Shown here piece by piece: positions 33,666 through 39,801 of a stretch of DNA of 49,593 nt. Made by a program: the position numbers and the translations under genes. The notes beneath the pieces are model-generated. The model was not told the DNA's origin and ran no database searches. It worked only from the letters and a program-made list of their open reading frames with translations. The number at the start of each line of letters is the position of its first letter. The stretch's first letter is position 1. This stretch comes from a virus. Location of the stretch: positions 1 through 49,593 of the IMG/VR virus record IMGVR_UViG_3300042731_003675; one strand, written 5' to 3'.

Positions 33666-33815
33666 TTATTCCTTTTCCTTTAAATATTCCCAAATCTTTT
33701 CAGCACACTGCTTTGGAGAATTTACTTTATAAGTCCCTCCCCAAGCATTTACTGCTTTTTTAGTACCGTATTTTTTACATATTTTATAGATATCTGAGAA
33801 TTTAATATCTGCCAT
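33666..33815 (-). CDS. 49-residue basic hypothetical protein
   Basis: The product reads F-S-D-I-Y-K-I-C-K-K-Y-G-T-K-K-A-V-N-A-W-G-G, then S-P-K-Q-C-A-E-K-I-W-E-Y-L. It looks like a compact helical DNA-binding-type module. AAAAGGAATAAGC precedes the ATG. It is 2 nt from the gene upstream and 3 nt from the gene downstream, so it is part of a tight operon. Too short for confident assignment. Confidence 0.6.
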   Translation of the reverse strand: MADIKFSDIYKICKKYGTKKAVNAWGGTYKVNSPKQCAEKIWEYLKEKE

Positions 33816-33817
33816 GC

Positions 33818-33988
33818 TTATTCCTTTTCTTTGGGTGGGAGAGATTCTATTTTATCTAAACATTTTTTACAAATAGCTAAAGTGTTACGCTCATATAAAT
33901 CTTGTAATGCAAAATATTCACCACACATACAACACTTTTCGCAAGTACAATTATAATCAGTGTGAAAACATTTATCACAATATTTCAT
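33818..33988 (-). CDS. 56-residue Cys-rich zinc protein
   Basis: The N-terminal 23 residues, K-Y-C-D-K-C-F-H-T-D-Y-N-C-T-C-E-K-C-C-M-C-G, hold seven Cys, and a second knuckle, I-C-K-K-C, lies near residue 40. Two zinc sites are possible. GGAGATGTAAG precedes the ATG. It belongs to the series of small zinc-ribbon proteins in the early minus block. Confidence 0.72.
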   Translation of the reverse strand: MKYCDKCFHTDYNCTCEKCCMCGEYFALQDLYERNTLAICKKCLDKIESLPPKEKE

Positions 33989-34012
33989 CTTACATCTCCT
34001 CTATAGTACAGA

Positions 34013-34258
34013 TCACCATTTAATTAACATGCCTTCCATTTCTGGCTCTCCTGCATCAATAGCCATGTCATGTGTTACCGTTACCCATCTATTAGTTTCA
34101 TCACCACCGGGGCAACATTCACCGTTTACTTTTGACACTTTATCCCAGCCTACATGTGGACTTAATAATTCTATTTGTGCAGGATTATAAGGCTCTCCGT
34201 TTCTATCACACGGTTGTCCACACCATCCACACCTAAAACATTTTATTTTTGCTTTCAT
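34013..34258 (-). CDS. Hypothetical protein with Cys cluster
   Basis: The product is 81 residues. C-F-R-C-G-W-C-G-Q-P-C-D-R lies at residues 7-19 and E-C-C-P-G-G-D-E near 47, then R-W-V-T-V-T-H. At least six Cys could hold a zinc ribbon. The gene has the short leader with TAGAGGAG shared with the next gene upstream. Function unknown. Confidence 0.68.
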   Translation of the reverse strand: MKAKIKCFRCGWCGQPCDRNGEPYNPAQIELLSPHVGWDKVSKVNGECCPGGDETNRWVTVTHDMAIDAGEPEMEGMLIKW

Positions 34259-34268
34259 CTAATCTCCT

Positions 34269-34457
34269 CTATAGCAATTCAGGATTAACATGATGTCCTG
34301 AATAAGCAATAAATTCAAATAATCTTCTTTTATCGGATTGACTGAAACTTTTAATAATAGTCTTAACTGTGTCAGATGAAAAATATTCCTTTAAGCAATC
34401 CTTTTCCATTTTTTCTCTGATTGGCACATATTCAGGCCATGTAACATCTATACTCAT
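34269..34457 (-). CDS. Small hypothetical helical protein
   Basis: The 62-residue product reads D-V-T-W-P-E-Y-V-P-I-R-E-K-M-E-K-D, followed by K-T-I-I-K-S-F-S-Q-S-D-K-R-R-L-F-E-F. It has no Cys and no membrane segment. It is preceded by one of three near-identical leaders of the form TATAATCAAGTGAGGGG. No family is recognised. Confidence 0.62.
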   Translation of the reverse strand: MSIDVTWPEYVPIREKMEKDCLKEYFSSDTVKTIIKSFSQSDKRRLFEFIAYSGHHVNPELL

Positions 34458-34482
34458 CTAATCCCCTCACTTGATTATAGTG

Positions 34483-34728
34483 TCAAAGCATTAAAATATT
34501 ATCAATCTCATTTTCAAAAGTACAATAATCAACCATTATTTGATCAATCTGTATCTTTTGTTTATCAGTTAAAGACTCATAAAACTCTTTAGCATTATTA
34601 ATGGCTTCATTATGATGGTCTGACGCGTCTTTACAGTTTTGTGAACAATAATCATGTTCTGAGTAACCATCATTTCCACAAGATGCGCAAAAATGAAATT
34701 TGTTTCCACAATTTTTACATACAGCCAT
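34483..34728 (-). CDS. Zinc-finger-like small protein with acidic helix
   Basis: The product is 81 residues. C-K-N-C-G-N-K-F-H-F-C-A-S-C-G and Y-C-S-Q-N-C form a double Cys knuckle in the first 30 residues. An acidic helical C-terminus (E-F-Y-E-S-L-T-D-K-Q-K-I-Q-I-D) follows. The leader TATTATCAAGTGAGGGA is a copy of that before the neighbouring genes. Function unknown; adaptor or nucleic-acid binding is plausible. Confidence 0.72.
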   Translation of the reverse strand: MAVCKNCGNKFHFCASCGNDGYSEHDYCSQNCKDASDHHNEAINNAKEFYESLTDKQKIQIDQIMVDYCTFENEIDNILML

Positions 34729-34758
34729 ATTTCCCTCACTTGATAATACTCTTAGGAT

Positions 34759-34953
34759 TTACCAATCAAGTTCCTTAGAGTGTTTTATAGATTTTCTGAG
34801 TATTTTATTGTCTTTACTTAATTCTTTTTCGCTACATTTAGGACATAAAATCCTGCTCCCGCCTATGCGCATTTCCCTTGACCATCCGGCAGGATTCACA
34901 TTCCCAATCTCTACGGTATTTGAACATCTACTACATTCCCATATTACTGGCAT
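34759..34953 (-). CDS. Zinc-ribbon small protein
   Basis: The product is 64 residues. W-E-C-S-R-C-S near residue 6 and L-C-P-K-C-S near 37 are separated by a W-S-R-E-M-R-I-G-G strand. A basic helical tail follows (K-I-L-R-K-S-I-K-H-S). The leader TATAATAAAGTGAGGGA matches those of the two genes downstream. Part of the zinc-ribbon series. Confidence 0.72.
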   Translation of the reverse strand: MPVIWECSRCSNTVEIGNVNPAGWSREMRIGGSRILCPKCSEKELSKDNKILRKSIKHSKELDW

Positions 34954-34975
34954 ACATCCCTCACTTTATTATACT

Positions 34976-35158
34976 CTAGGGTTTACGTAAAAGATAATCC
35001 TTGATATACCTGTAAAGACTCTCAGGTGCTTGTTTTTTCCCGTTCCGATAGTAATAGTATTGTCTAATGGAACATCCAAGCAATTTAGCAATAATAGCCT
35101 TATCTCTGTACTTCTCTTCGAGCTTTATACATAGTTTATTTATGCGTTTAAATTTCAT
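34976..35158 (-). CDS. Small helix-turn-helix DNA-binding protein
   Basis: The product is 60 residues: K-A-I-I-A-K-L-L-G-C-S-I-R-Q-Y-Y-Y-Y-R-N-G-K-K is a helix-turn-helix with a basic recognition part, flanked by strongly basic ends. It resembles Cro-like or phage regulatory HTH proteins, though no dimer region is evident. It is the second gene behind the 35431..35458 promoter and is the best candidate for an early regulator. Confidence 0.72.
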   Translation of the reverse strand: MKFKRINKLCIKLEEKYRDKAIIAKLLGCSIRQYYYYRNGKKQAPESLYRYIKDYLLRKP

Positions 35159-35167
35159 GGGCTATCC

Positions 35168-35407
35168 TCAATATATAACGTACTGTTTTAAAACTTCAAT
35201 GCCATTAGGGGTAACATAATAAAAAATACCACCACGCTCAGAACCCATATCATTCTTTGATGCTAAACCTAACCTTTTTAAGTATTCCCAATCCTCATTT
35301 ACCTCAATAGTATTATAATAGTTTCTGTATGATTCATGGCTTATATCATTACCTAAAGCATGCCTCATCATTGATACTTGCTTGCCAGTTAAGGCTATTT
35401 CATCCAT
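35168..35407 (-). CDS. Conserved phage protein (winged-helix-like)
   Basis: The start at 35407 (79 residues, MDEIALTGKQ) is chosen over a TTG four codons earlier because GGAGGAAAAC lies directly before this ATG. L-T-G-K-Q-V-S-M-M-R-H-A-L-G, then Y-R-N-Y-Y, L-G-L-A-S and V-T-P-N-G-I-E-V-L, are motifs of a small family frequent in phages. The G-L-x...Y-x-V-T-x-x-G end is like the wing of a winged helix. It is the first gene of the early minus block. Confidence 0.75.
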   Translation of the reverse strand: MDEIALTGKQVSMMRHALGNDISHESYRNYYNTIEVNEDWEYLKRLGLASKNDMGSERGGIFYYVTPNGIEVLKQYVIY

Positions 35408-35430
35408 GTTTTCCTCCAAATTTTTCTCCT

Positions 35431-35458
35431 ACTATATCAAATATTGCACAAATTGCAA
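35431..35458 (-). promoter_or_regulatory. Early minus promoter of the CTTGCAATTT class (P2)
   Basis: On the minus strand TTGCAA (35453..35458), 16-nt spacer, TATAGT (35431..35436). The -35 is within TACTTGCAATTT. It lies just upstream of the early minus block whose first gene starts at 35407, and faces the plus-strand copy at 35530. Confidence 0.72.
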
Positions 35459-35529
35459 GTATTATTTTCGTCTGACACCTTATTTTATAATAACCTATAA
35501 ATTATTTTTGCATTTTATGCATTTTTTTC

Positions 35530-35558
35530 TTGCAATTTAATTTCGATAAGAGTATCTT
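35530..35558 (+). promoter_or_regulatory. Divergent plus-strand promoter of the CTTGCAATTT class (P4)
   Basis: TTGCAA (35530..35535), 17-nt spacer, TATCTT (35553..35558). The -35 region TTCTTGCAATTT matches the other three class members, but the -10 is weaker. It would drive the genes from 35609. Confidence 0.55.
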
Positions 35559-35608
35559 ATATCCATCGTATGAAATTTTATTGACGGCACTCACTAAGGA
35601 GAGGGGAT

Positions 35609-35806
35609 ATGGCTAAAGTAGAATATATTGTAAGTATTGGCGGTGGTAGGGGTGATGATGTTTGGGATCGTGAAATAAAAATAGAGGGTGAGGATTTAGA
35701 TATATTTACAGCCCTAGCAATGGCAAAAGAAAAACTTTCGTATGAAGAAGAGGTATTTGCCATCATAAATAATGATTATATAGTTACCAAACAGATCACT
35801 AAGTAA
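35609..35806 (+). CDS. Small hypothetical protein, first gene of the plus block
   Basis: The product is 65 residues: a beta strand (V-E-Y-I-V-S-I-G-G-G-R-G-D-D-V) and a helix (L-D-I-F-T-A-L-A-M-A-K-E-K-L), ending in a strand and polar tail. GGAGAGGGG precedes the ATG. No family is recognised; it has the compact alpha/beta look of phage host-modulating proteins. Confidence 0.65.
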   Translation: MAKVEYIVSIGGGRGDDVWDREIKIEGEDLDIFTALAMAKEKLSYEEEVFAIINNDYIVTKQITK

Positions 35807-35849
35807 TACGACATGTCGGTTATCTCGGTATCTGGGAAAGGAGGTATAA

Positions 35850-36092
35850 ATGGATAAAGACAAAAAAGTAATATGTGATATAATAAGCAATATGTTAGAT
35901 AATCCTGATAATACAGGTATATATCCTACAGGTACAGCATATACAATGCTCGAACACTACATAGAAGAAGTAAGAGCAGAGGCTATAGGGTGGGCACATG
36001 CAGATGCTTGTATTATGCTTGATAAGGGTATGGATTATAGATTAGTTGAAGTTCCTGATATATTGCGAAGGGCATTAATTGATTTAAGTTAA
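35850..36092 (+). CDS. Small hypothetical acidic protein
   Basis: The product is 80 residues. Y-T-M-L-E-H-Y-I-E-E-V-R-A-E-A-I-G-W-A-H-A-D-A-C-I-M-L-D is a helical core that I associate with small phage proteins carrying the A-x-G-W-A-H/Y-A-D motif. GGAGG precedes the ATG. A terminator follows directly at 36097, separating it from the structured RNA locus. Confidence 0.7.
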   Translation: MDKDKKVICDIISNMLDNPDNTGIYPTGTAYTMLEHYIEEVRAEAIGWAHADACIMLDKGMDYRLVEVPDILRRALIDLS

Positions 36093-36096
36093 GTTT

Positions 36097-36138
36097 ACCG
36101 ACTGATTAACACGCTATATGCGGTTAAATCGGTTTTTA
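36097..36138 (+). terminator. Intrinsic terminator before the RNA locus
   Basis: ACCGA (36097..36101) pairs with TCGGT (36129..36133), TTAAC with GTTAA inside it, then CGC with GCG around a TATAT loop. The hairpin runs into TTTTTAT. It ends the transcript of the two genes starting at 35609 and gives the RNA locus at 36140 an independent boundary. Confidence 0.72.
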
Positions 36139-36139
36139 T

Positions 36140-36845
36140 CTCAACACCCAAAGACCTGTGCAAATATATAAGCAAGGCAAGGTGAGAGAATAGGTAAATA
36201 TGCTGAGAGTGGCGAAATTGGTGAGTCGCATCGGGACAGGTTCAATTCCTGTCAATAAGTTATGGTACTGGAATCCTCACCATTGGTAGACGCTAAGTTC
36301 CATAAGGTGAAAAGCCCTAATGGGGTGAATGACAACGTTTTACATTTATGTAATTTATGATCACCGTGCAGGTTCAAATCCTGCCTCTCAGCACAGGATC
36401 AGGGTCGTTAACAGTGGGTATGATATCAGAGCGAAGTGGCGATGCTCTAAGGGTACGAAATGGCCATAGTACTAATAATAGCCACTAAAAAGACCTACAT
36501 TATACCCACTACTAACGGCCTTGATACAGGGCAATGTTAAACTCACACAGGAGGTAAAAACTTTTGAACTTAACAATTGTGGCCGGTCGGTCACACAATT
36601 AAAACAGAATGATCAAAAATATTTGATTAGTGAGTTTGCTGGCAGGTTCTCGCATGACCGTCCCGATAATAAGAGTAAAGGTCGTTAATATTACCGCCTG
36701 CCAGCAAAAATTGGGGATATGATGAGTCGGTGCAAATTGGGACCGTTCCCCAAAGTAAAAGCCCTTGAGTGCCAAACAAAGCGACCATCAAGGTGTTAGT
36801 AGAGCAACCTGCTAGGCACAAAGGGGCACAATTAAGATTTGAGTT
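36140..36845 (+). ncRNA. Large ornate structured RNA locus of about 700 nt, adjacent to tRNA-Glu
   Basis: No frame here looks coding, but successive long helices can be read by eye. (1) Acceptor-like helix 36202..36209/36385..36392. (2) A 13-pair helix 36398..36410/36513..36525, a 2x2 internal loop, then 9 pairs 36413..36421/36502..36510. (3) 36540..36546/36630..36636 enclosing two hairpins. (4) 12 pairs 36635..36646/36697..36708. (5) 36711..36717/36747..36753. (6) CCCTT+GTGCC (36762..36773) with GGCAC+AAGGG (36815..36825). Size, complexity, phage origin and tRNA neighbourhood resemble GOLLD- or ROOL-type giant phage RNAs. Sequence homology to either was not tested. A weak -10-like ATATATAA lies near 36165. 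Confidence 0.7.
36202..36393 (+). ncRNA. tRNA-Leu-like domain with a D-loop insertion
   Basis: The outer 8-pair stem GCTGAGAG/CTCTCAGC encloses TGGCGAAATTGG (tRNA-Leu D-arm start) and GACGCTAAG (D-arm end). It also encloses a normal T-arm, GCAGG-TTCAAAT-CCTGC (36368..36384). Between the two halves of the D-loop lie 66 nt flanked by a duplicated ATTGG. The insert is closed by GGTGAG/CTCACC and holds a second T-arm-like hairpin (GACAGG-TTCAATT-CCTGTC, 36235..36253). No 7-nt anticodon loop with a 5-bp stem is evident, so it is unlikely to work as an ordinary tRNA. It could be a tRNA remnant or a tRNA mimic. Confidence 0.6.
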
Positions 36846-36920
36846 GTGAGGCATTGGTCTAGTGGTTAAGATATCGGGTTTTCGCCCCGTTGACAGGAGT
36901 TCGATTCTCCTATGCCTCAC
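36846..36920 (+). tRNA. tRNA-Glu (anticodon TTC)
   Basis: GTGAGGC pairs with GCCTCAC at the ends. The D-arm GGTCTAGTGGTTAAG is standard. The anticodon loop TTTTCGC carries TTC between GGG and CCC stems, and the T-arm is CAGGA-GTTCGAT-TCTCCTA-like. All parts of a 75-nt tRNA are present, with no encoded CCA. It immediately follows the structured RNA locus, with one-base spacing to the last readable helix region. It may supply GAA decoding to this AT-rich genome. Confidence 0.93.
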
Positions 36921-37004
36921 TTAATATATCCCAAACCACTTGTGCCTATGTGGAACGGGAGGGCGGGTGACATAGGGTTGCCCGCCTAGTTAAAGGAGAT
37001 GGAA

Positions 37005-37379
37005 ATGAAAATAAGTGAAAAGTCATGGCATTATAGATTTAATGATTTATTTTTTGACACAGGACATAAATATGACAATCTCTGTGGATATTTTTGGGCC
37101 ACAGTAATTCATGTTATACTTATTGTAGGGCTTTCTTTTGCTATAGTTCTTGCTACAATATGTTTAATGCGGTCACTTCAGAATGATCCTTGGGGATGGG
37201 CCATAGGTATCTCTGTGGCACTGTGTCTTGCTGGCCCCCCATTGGCGATACATCTGTTTAGGAAAAGATACCCTCCGATCAAAACTAAAACAAAGGTCGA
37301 AACATTAACAGGTGAATATTACAAGGCTTTTAAAGGCAAATATTGCCCTAGGATTGAATATACTTGGGGCGATGAATAA
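37005..37379 (+). CDS. Two-span membrane protein of a known phage family
   Basis: The start at 37005 (124 residues) is preferred because AAGGAG lies 8-9 nt before it. The frame's earlier ATG at 36999 overlaps that site. S-W-H-Y-R-F-N-D-L, then C-G-Y-F-W-A-T-V and two hydrophobic spans (about residues 35-55 and 65-85), mark a small membrane family I have seen in phages. The C-terminal 35 residues are basic and likely cytoplasmic. Function unknown. Confidence 0.75.
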   Translation: MKISEKSWHYRFNDLFFDTGHKYDNLCGYFWATVIHVILIVGLSFAIVLATICLMRSLQNDPWGWAIGISVALCLAGPPLAIHLFRKRYPPIKTKTKVETLTGEYYKAFKGKYCPRIEYTWGDE

Positions 37380-37403
37380 TTGCCCGCCTAAAAGGAGGAT
37401 GGG

Positions 37404-37586
37404 ATGGACCAAGAAATAATAGATAGGGCTGTTTTAATAGCGATTAAATATGCCCTTCACGGTGAACCAAGCCAAGTGAAGTGGATTCCGCCAACAACGG
37501 GCTCCGACAATCCGTATGGACATTTTATGACCATACCATTTCCTGACTATGGGGCGACTGATTGCCCTCCTTGGGAGCGAATATGA
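37404..37586 (+). CDS. Small hypothetical protein
   Basis: The product is 60 residues: a helix (I-I-D-R-A-V-L-I-A-I-K-Y-A-L-H) and a Gly/Pro-rich second half with D-Y-G-A-T-D-C-P-P-W. AAGGAGG precedes the ATG. Its stop overlaps an ATG (ATGA) that begins the short duplicated gene start at 37583, so it has become coupled to a remnant. No family is recognised. Confidence 0.6.
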   Translation: MDQEIIDRAVLIAIKYALHGEPSQVKWIPPTTGSDNPYGHFMTIPFPDYGATDCPPWERI

Positions 37587-37613
37587 AACCACTAACTAAA
37601 GACATATGTGTAA
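37583..37613 (+). repeat. Direct repeat, copy 1: duplicated start of the 37866 gene
   Basis: ATGAAACCACTAACTAAAGA and the 11 bases after it match 37866..37896 at 30 of 31 positions. In this copy the frame reads MKPLTKDIC and stops after 14 codons at 37627, so only the beginning of the gene was duplicated. The whole gene 37624..37866 lies between the two copies. Confidence 0.9.
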
Positions 37614-37623
37614 GGAGGATGGG

Positions 37624-37866
37624 ATGAATGGTAGAACAGTATATGAAGTGGTAACTAAATTAATAGGTCCTATTGATCCTATCGGAGAAACAAATGCTGA
37701 TGATGATAGATTTGATAATTTGAAGGAATTGGCTATCCTTGTTGATAAACTTGTATATGATATTGATGCTGTAATTCCCAATAAACGTAGGGCTGAATTT
37801 AGCATGAAAAGGGCTGGAGAATATGCTGATAATTTCTTGACTAAAAGTTTGGGGATAGCTGAATAA
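37624..37866 (+). CDS. Hypothetical helical protein inserted between repeat copies
   Basis: This start (80 residues, MNGRTVYEVV) is chosen for its AAGGAGG site. An in-frame ATG six codons earlier lies in the repeat. L-K-E-L-A-I-L-V-D-K-L-V-Y-D-I-D-A-V, then S-M-K-R-A-G-E-Y-A-D-N-F-L, resembles a small helical family common in phages. It probably entered as a cassette at the start of the next gene, because the beginning of that gene is duplicated on its left side. Confidence 0.72.
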   Translation: MNGRTVYEVVTKLIGPIDPIGETNADDDRFDNLKELAILVDKLVYDIDAVIPNKRRAEFSMKRAGEYADNFLTKSLGIAE

Positions 37867-37896
37867 TGAAACCACTAACTAAAGACATGTGTGTAA
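37866..37896 (+). repeat. Direct repeat, copy 2: intact gene start
   Basis: This is the complete partner of 37583..37613 (30 of 31 bases identical). Here it continues into the full membrane-anchored protein. Confidence 0.9.
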
Positions 37897-38093
37897 TTAT
37901 ACTGCTTGCTATCTGCCTTTTAATAGCTCTTTGGATACCCAGTAAGGGTTGTGAAGAGAAAGTCGATCCTGAGCCATTCTGTGAACTTTCAAGGGGAGAT
38001 ATAGCCCTTATCACAGTAGATGCTTTAGATAAAACAGCAGATGTATTGTTGGAACATCAGGAAGTCTATAAAAAACAGTTGGGGGTAAAGTGA
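37866..38093 (+). CDS. Small membrane-anchored protein
   Basis: The product is 75 residues: after MKPLTKDMC comes one hydrophobic span (V-I-I-L-L-A-I-C-L-L-I-A-L-W-I), then a short external region with two Cys and a helix (D-A-L-D-K-T-A-D-V-L-L-E). Expected topology is N-in with the rest outside. Its ATG overlaps the upstream stop in TAATG and its TGA overlaps the next ATG. Function unknown. Confidence 0.7.
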   Translation: MKPLTKDMCVIILLAICLLIALWIPSKGCEEKVDPEPFCELSRGDIALITVDALDKTADVLLEHQEVYKKQLGVK

Positions 38094-38344
38094 TGGGAAA
38101 ATGGAAAACAACAGTAAGTATAAAAAAATATTTCACAGAAAAAGAAGATTATGATTCCTTGCAAGAAAGCATGAATAATATTGCAGATGATATAGAAAGT
38201 AATCCATATTTTGATGAATTTGATCTAAGTGATTTTCGTAACCTGCCAAAAGGTGATGATATTTTCGGTCCAGTAAATTATGCAAATAAACTGTTGGAAC
38301 GATTATATGATTATGCTGATTATTACCAGATATGGATAGAATAA
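38093..38344 (+). CDS. Hypothetical acidic protein
   Basis: The product is 83 residues: basic N-terminus, then an acidic region, F-D-E-F-D-L-S-D-F-R-N-L-P-K-G-D-D-I, and an aromatic C-terminus. A GTG one codon earlier is possible, but the TGATG overlap makes the ATG at 38093 natural. No family is recognised. Confidence 0.62.
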   Translation: MGKWKTTVSIKKYFTEKEDYDSLQESMNNIADDIESNPYFDEFDLSDFRNLPKGDDIFGPVNYANKLLERLYDYADYYQIWIE

Positions 38345-38362
38345 AAGAGCAGGAGAATAAAG

Positions 38363-38608
38363 GTGGATAAAATCTACATAGAAGGTCACAGCTTAGTACA
38401 CACAGCTCAACAACATGGCGTGATAGGCTGTTTGATAGTATCCAGGAGGCTTTACAGGCTAATGATGCTTAAATCTCTTCAGGGTAAATGGATACACGAT
38501 ATGCAGTTATTGCCCCGTGCGATAGAATCTGATAGCTTTATTTTCCCGTTGTTCTGTTTTGAAACGGGTTGCCTTATTGGGTATAAGGCTATTGAAGATA
38601 ATGAATAA
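38363..38608 (+). CDS. Hypothetical protein (GTG start)
   Basis: The product is 81 residues: G-H-S-L-V-H-T-A-Q-Q-H-G-V-I-G-C, then R-R-L-Y-R-L-M-M-L-K. The start GTG has GGAGAATAAAG upstream, a close but usable site. It has no membrane span long enough to be certain. Unrecognised. Confidence 0.55.
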   Translation: MDKIYIEGHSLVHTAQQHGVIGCLIVSRRLYRLMMLKSLQGKWIHDMQLLPRAIESDSFIFPLFCFETGCLIGYKAIEDNE

Positions 38609-38634
38609 AATATTTCTAAAGGAATAGAATAATC

Positions 38635-38949
38635 ATGGAAAAGAGGGAATGGGTATACACTCAAAAGCCTCAAAATTATGAAATGAGATGCGATCTTTGC
38701 GAAGGCACAAATATTGACTGGTCAGAATATCAAGGTATGATTTGGTGTTATGATTGTCAGAAAGATACTAAGGGATTTGGTCTTTTTGATGGGCCTATTG
38801 CAGTTCATCTTTGTGAAATATTAGGCATAAGATTTGATAGATATTATATCAATGAGAATGAGATCAGGTTGTTTGATATCGATAATAATGAGTATATACC
38901 CTATTGTTGTCCATGGCCTGACCCACGTAACTGCAAGCCAGAGGAATAA
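38635..38949 (+). CDS. Zinc-ribbon phage protein with W-C-Y-D-C core
   Basis: The product is 104 residues. M-R-C-D-L-C-E-G-T-N-I-D-W-S-E-Y, then M-I-W-C-Y-D-C-Q-K-D-T, give a C-x2-C...C-x2-C ribbon, followed by F-D-G-P-I-A and G-I-R-F-D-R. I recognise the combined pattern as a phage family without a known role. AAAGGAATAG precedes the ATG. Confidence 0.75.
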   Translation: MEKREWVYTQKPQNYEMRCDLCEGTNIDWSEYQGMIWCYDCQKDTKGFGLFDGPIAVHLCEILGIRFDRYYINENEIRLFDIDNNEYIPYCCPWPDPRNCKPEE

Positions 38950-39006
38950 GGATTTAAATCACCTATTGCTGATGCTTTAGGGGTAAAGGACATCATGGAG
39001 GAATAA

Positions 39007-39249
39007 ATGGTGAGTGTAAAAAGGCCAATTTGGGAAGATACAGGATTTAGTGAAGATGCTATAGAAATAATGATAGCTCAAGACAAATACATAGACCACC
39101 TTGAATCCAGGCTGGCAGAGATAGCGGAGAAATCCGAAAGTATAATCGTGAATTGTGTTGAGGGAGTGGAATTTATAACCCGATGTCAATTGGCGGAGTT
39201 TGTTTTAAAGGATGCCAAAGAAATCAATACCCTTGCCAAAGGAGAATAA
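39007..39249 (+). CDS. Hypothetical coiled-coil-like protein
   Basis: The product is 80 residues: helical throughout, with D-K-Y-I-D-H-L-E-S-R-L-A-E-I-A-E-K as a likely coiled coil. It has GGAGGAATAA directly before the ATG. Nothing catalytic is seen. Confidence 0.6.
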   Translation: MVSVKRPIWEDTGFSEDAIEIMIAQDKYIDHLESRLAEIAEKSESIIVNCVEGVEFITRCQLAEFVLKDAKEINTLAKGE

Positions 39250-39281
39250 CAGATGAAACATATAACTGAGGAGGATAGCAA

Positions 39282-39773
39282 ATGAAGGGATTAACTGCCT
39301 TAAAAGAACAGGTTAAAGTACAATGTTCTGATGGTAATTGGGATTATGACCCATATATGCACGGGATGGCTAATGGTTTGATTTGTGCATTAGCTACCAT
39401 AGAAGGGAAGGAACCTAAATATCTTGACGCTCCTAAAACTTGGGGATGCCAAGAATGTAAAAATGAGAATATAGAAATATCAAAGATAAATGCTGTAATA
39501 ATGTCTTTTACTGACAAAATTAAAGATAGGATGTTAGAAAAATATAATGATGGGAAAAGAGGCTGGGACGAACAGTATTCTGAGTCGAAATTAATACAAG
39601 AACTAGCCAAGGATATTATGGATATTAAAAAAAATACTCCTTTGGATAAATTTAAAGTAACGCTGGAAAATGTACTATCAAGACGCCTCATTGATATAGC
39701 CGCAAGAACCATGATAGTATGGTATAGACATAACCAAAAGAGAATAACAAATGATAATTCCTGCTCCCGGTAG
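39282..39773 (+). CDS. Fusion-like protein: conserved phage N-domain plus nucleotide-pyrophosphohydrolase-like segment
   Basis: The product is 163 residues. The first 60 (A-L-K-E-Q-V-K-V-Q-C-S-D-G-N-W-D-Y-D-P-Y-M, then G-M-A-N-G-L, E-G-K-E-P and C-Q-E-C) match a small phage family I know by its Q-C-S-D-G-N-W motif. The second part, F-T-D-K-I-K-D-R-M-L-E, then G-K-R-G-W-D-E-Q and R-R-L-I-D-I-A-A-R-T-M-I-V-W-Y, looks like the dATP/dGTP pyrophosphohydrolase-associated domain of phages. A short natural fusion is inferred. The metal-binding E-x-x-E motifs are not obvious. Confidence 0.62.
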   Translation: MKGLTALKEQVKVQCSDGNWDYDPYMHGMANGLICALATIEGKEPKYLDAPKTWGCQECKNENIEISKINAVIMSFTDKIKDRMLEKYNDGKRGWDEQYSESKLIQELAKDIMDIKKNTPLDKFKVTLENVLSRRLIDIAARTMIVWYRHNQKRITNDNSCSR

Positions 39774-39801
39774 AAGGGAAACTGAAGCAACCGAAAAAAG
39801 G

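Noticed and set aside
36627-36920. A 97-codon minus-strand frame over the RNA locus
   Set aside because: It runs antisense through tRNA-Glu and long RNA helices, has no ribosome-binding site and an unnatural composition.
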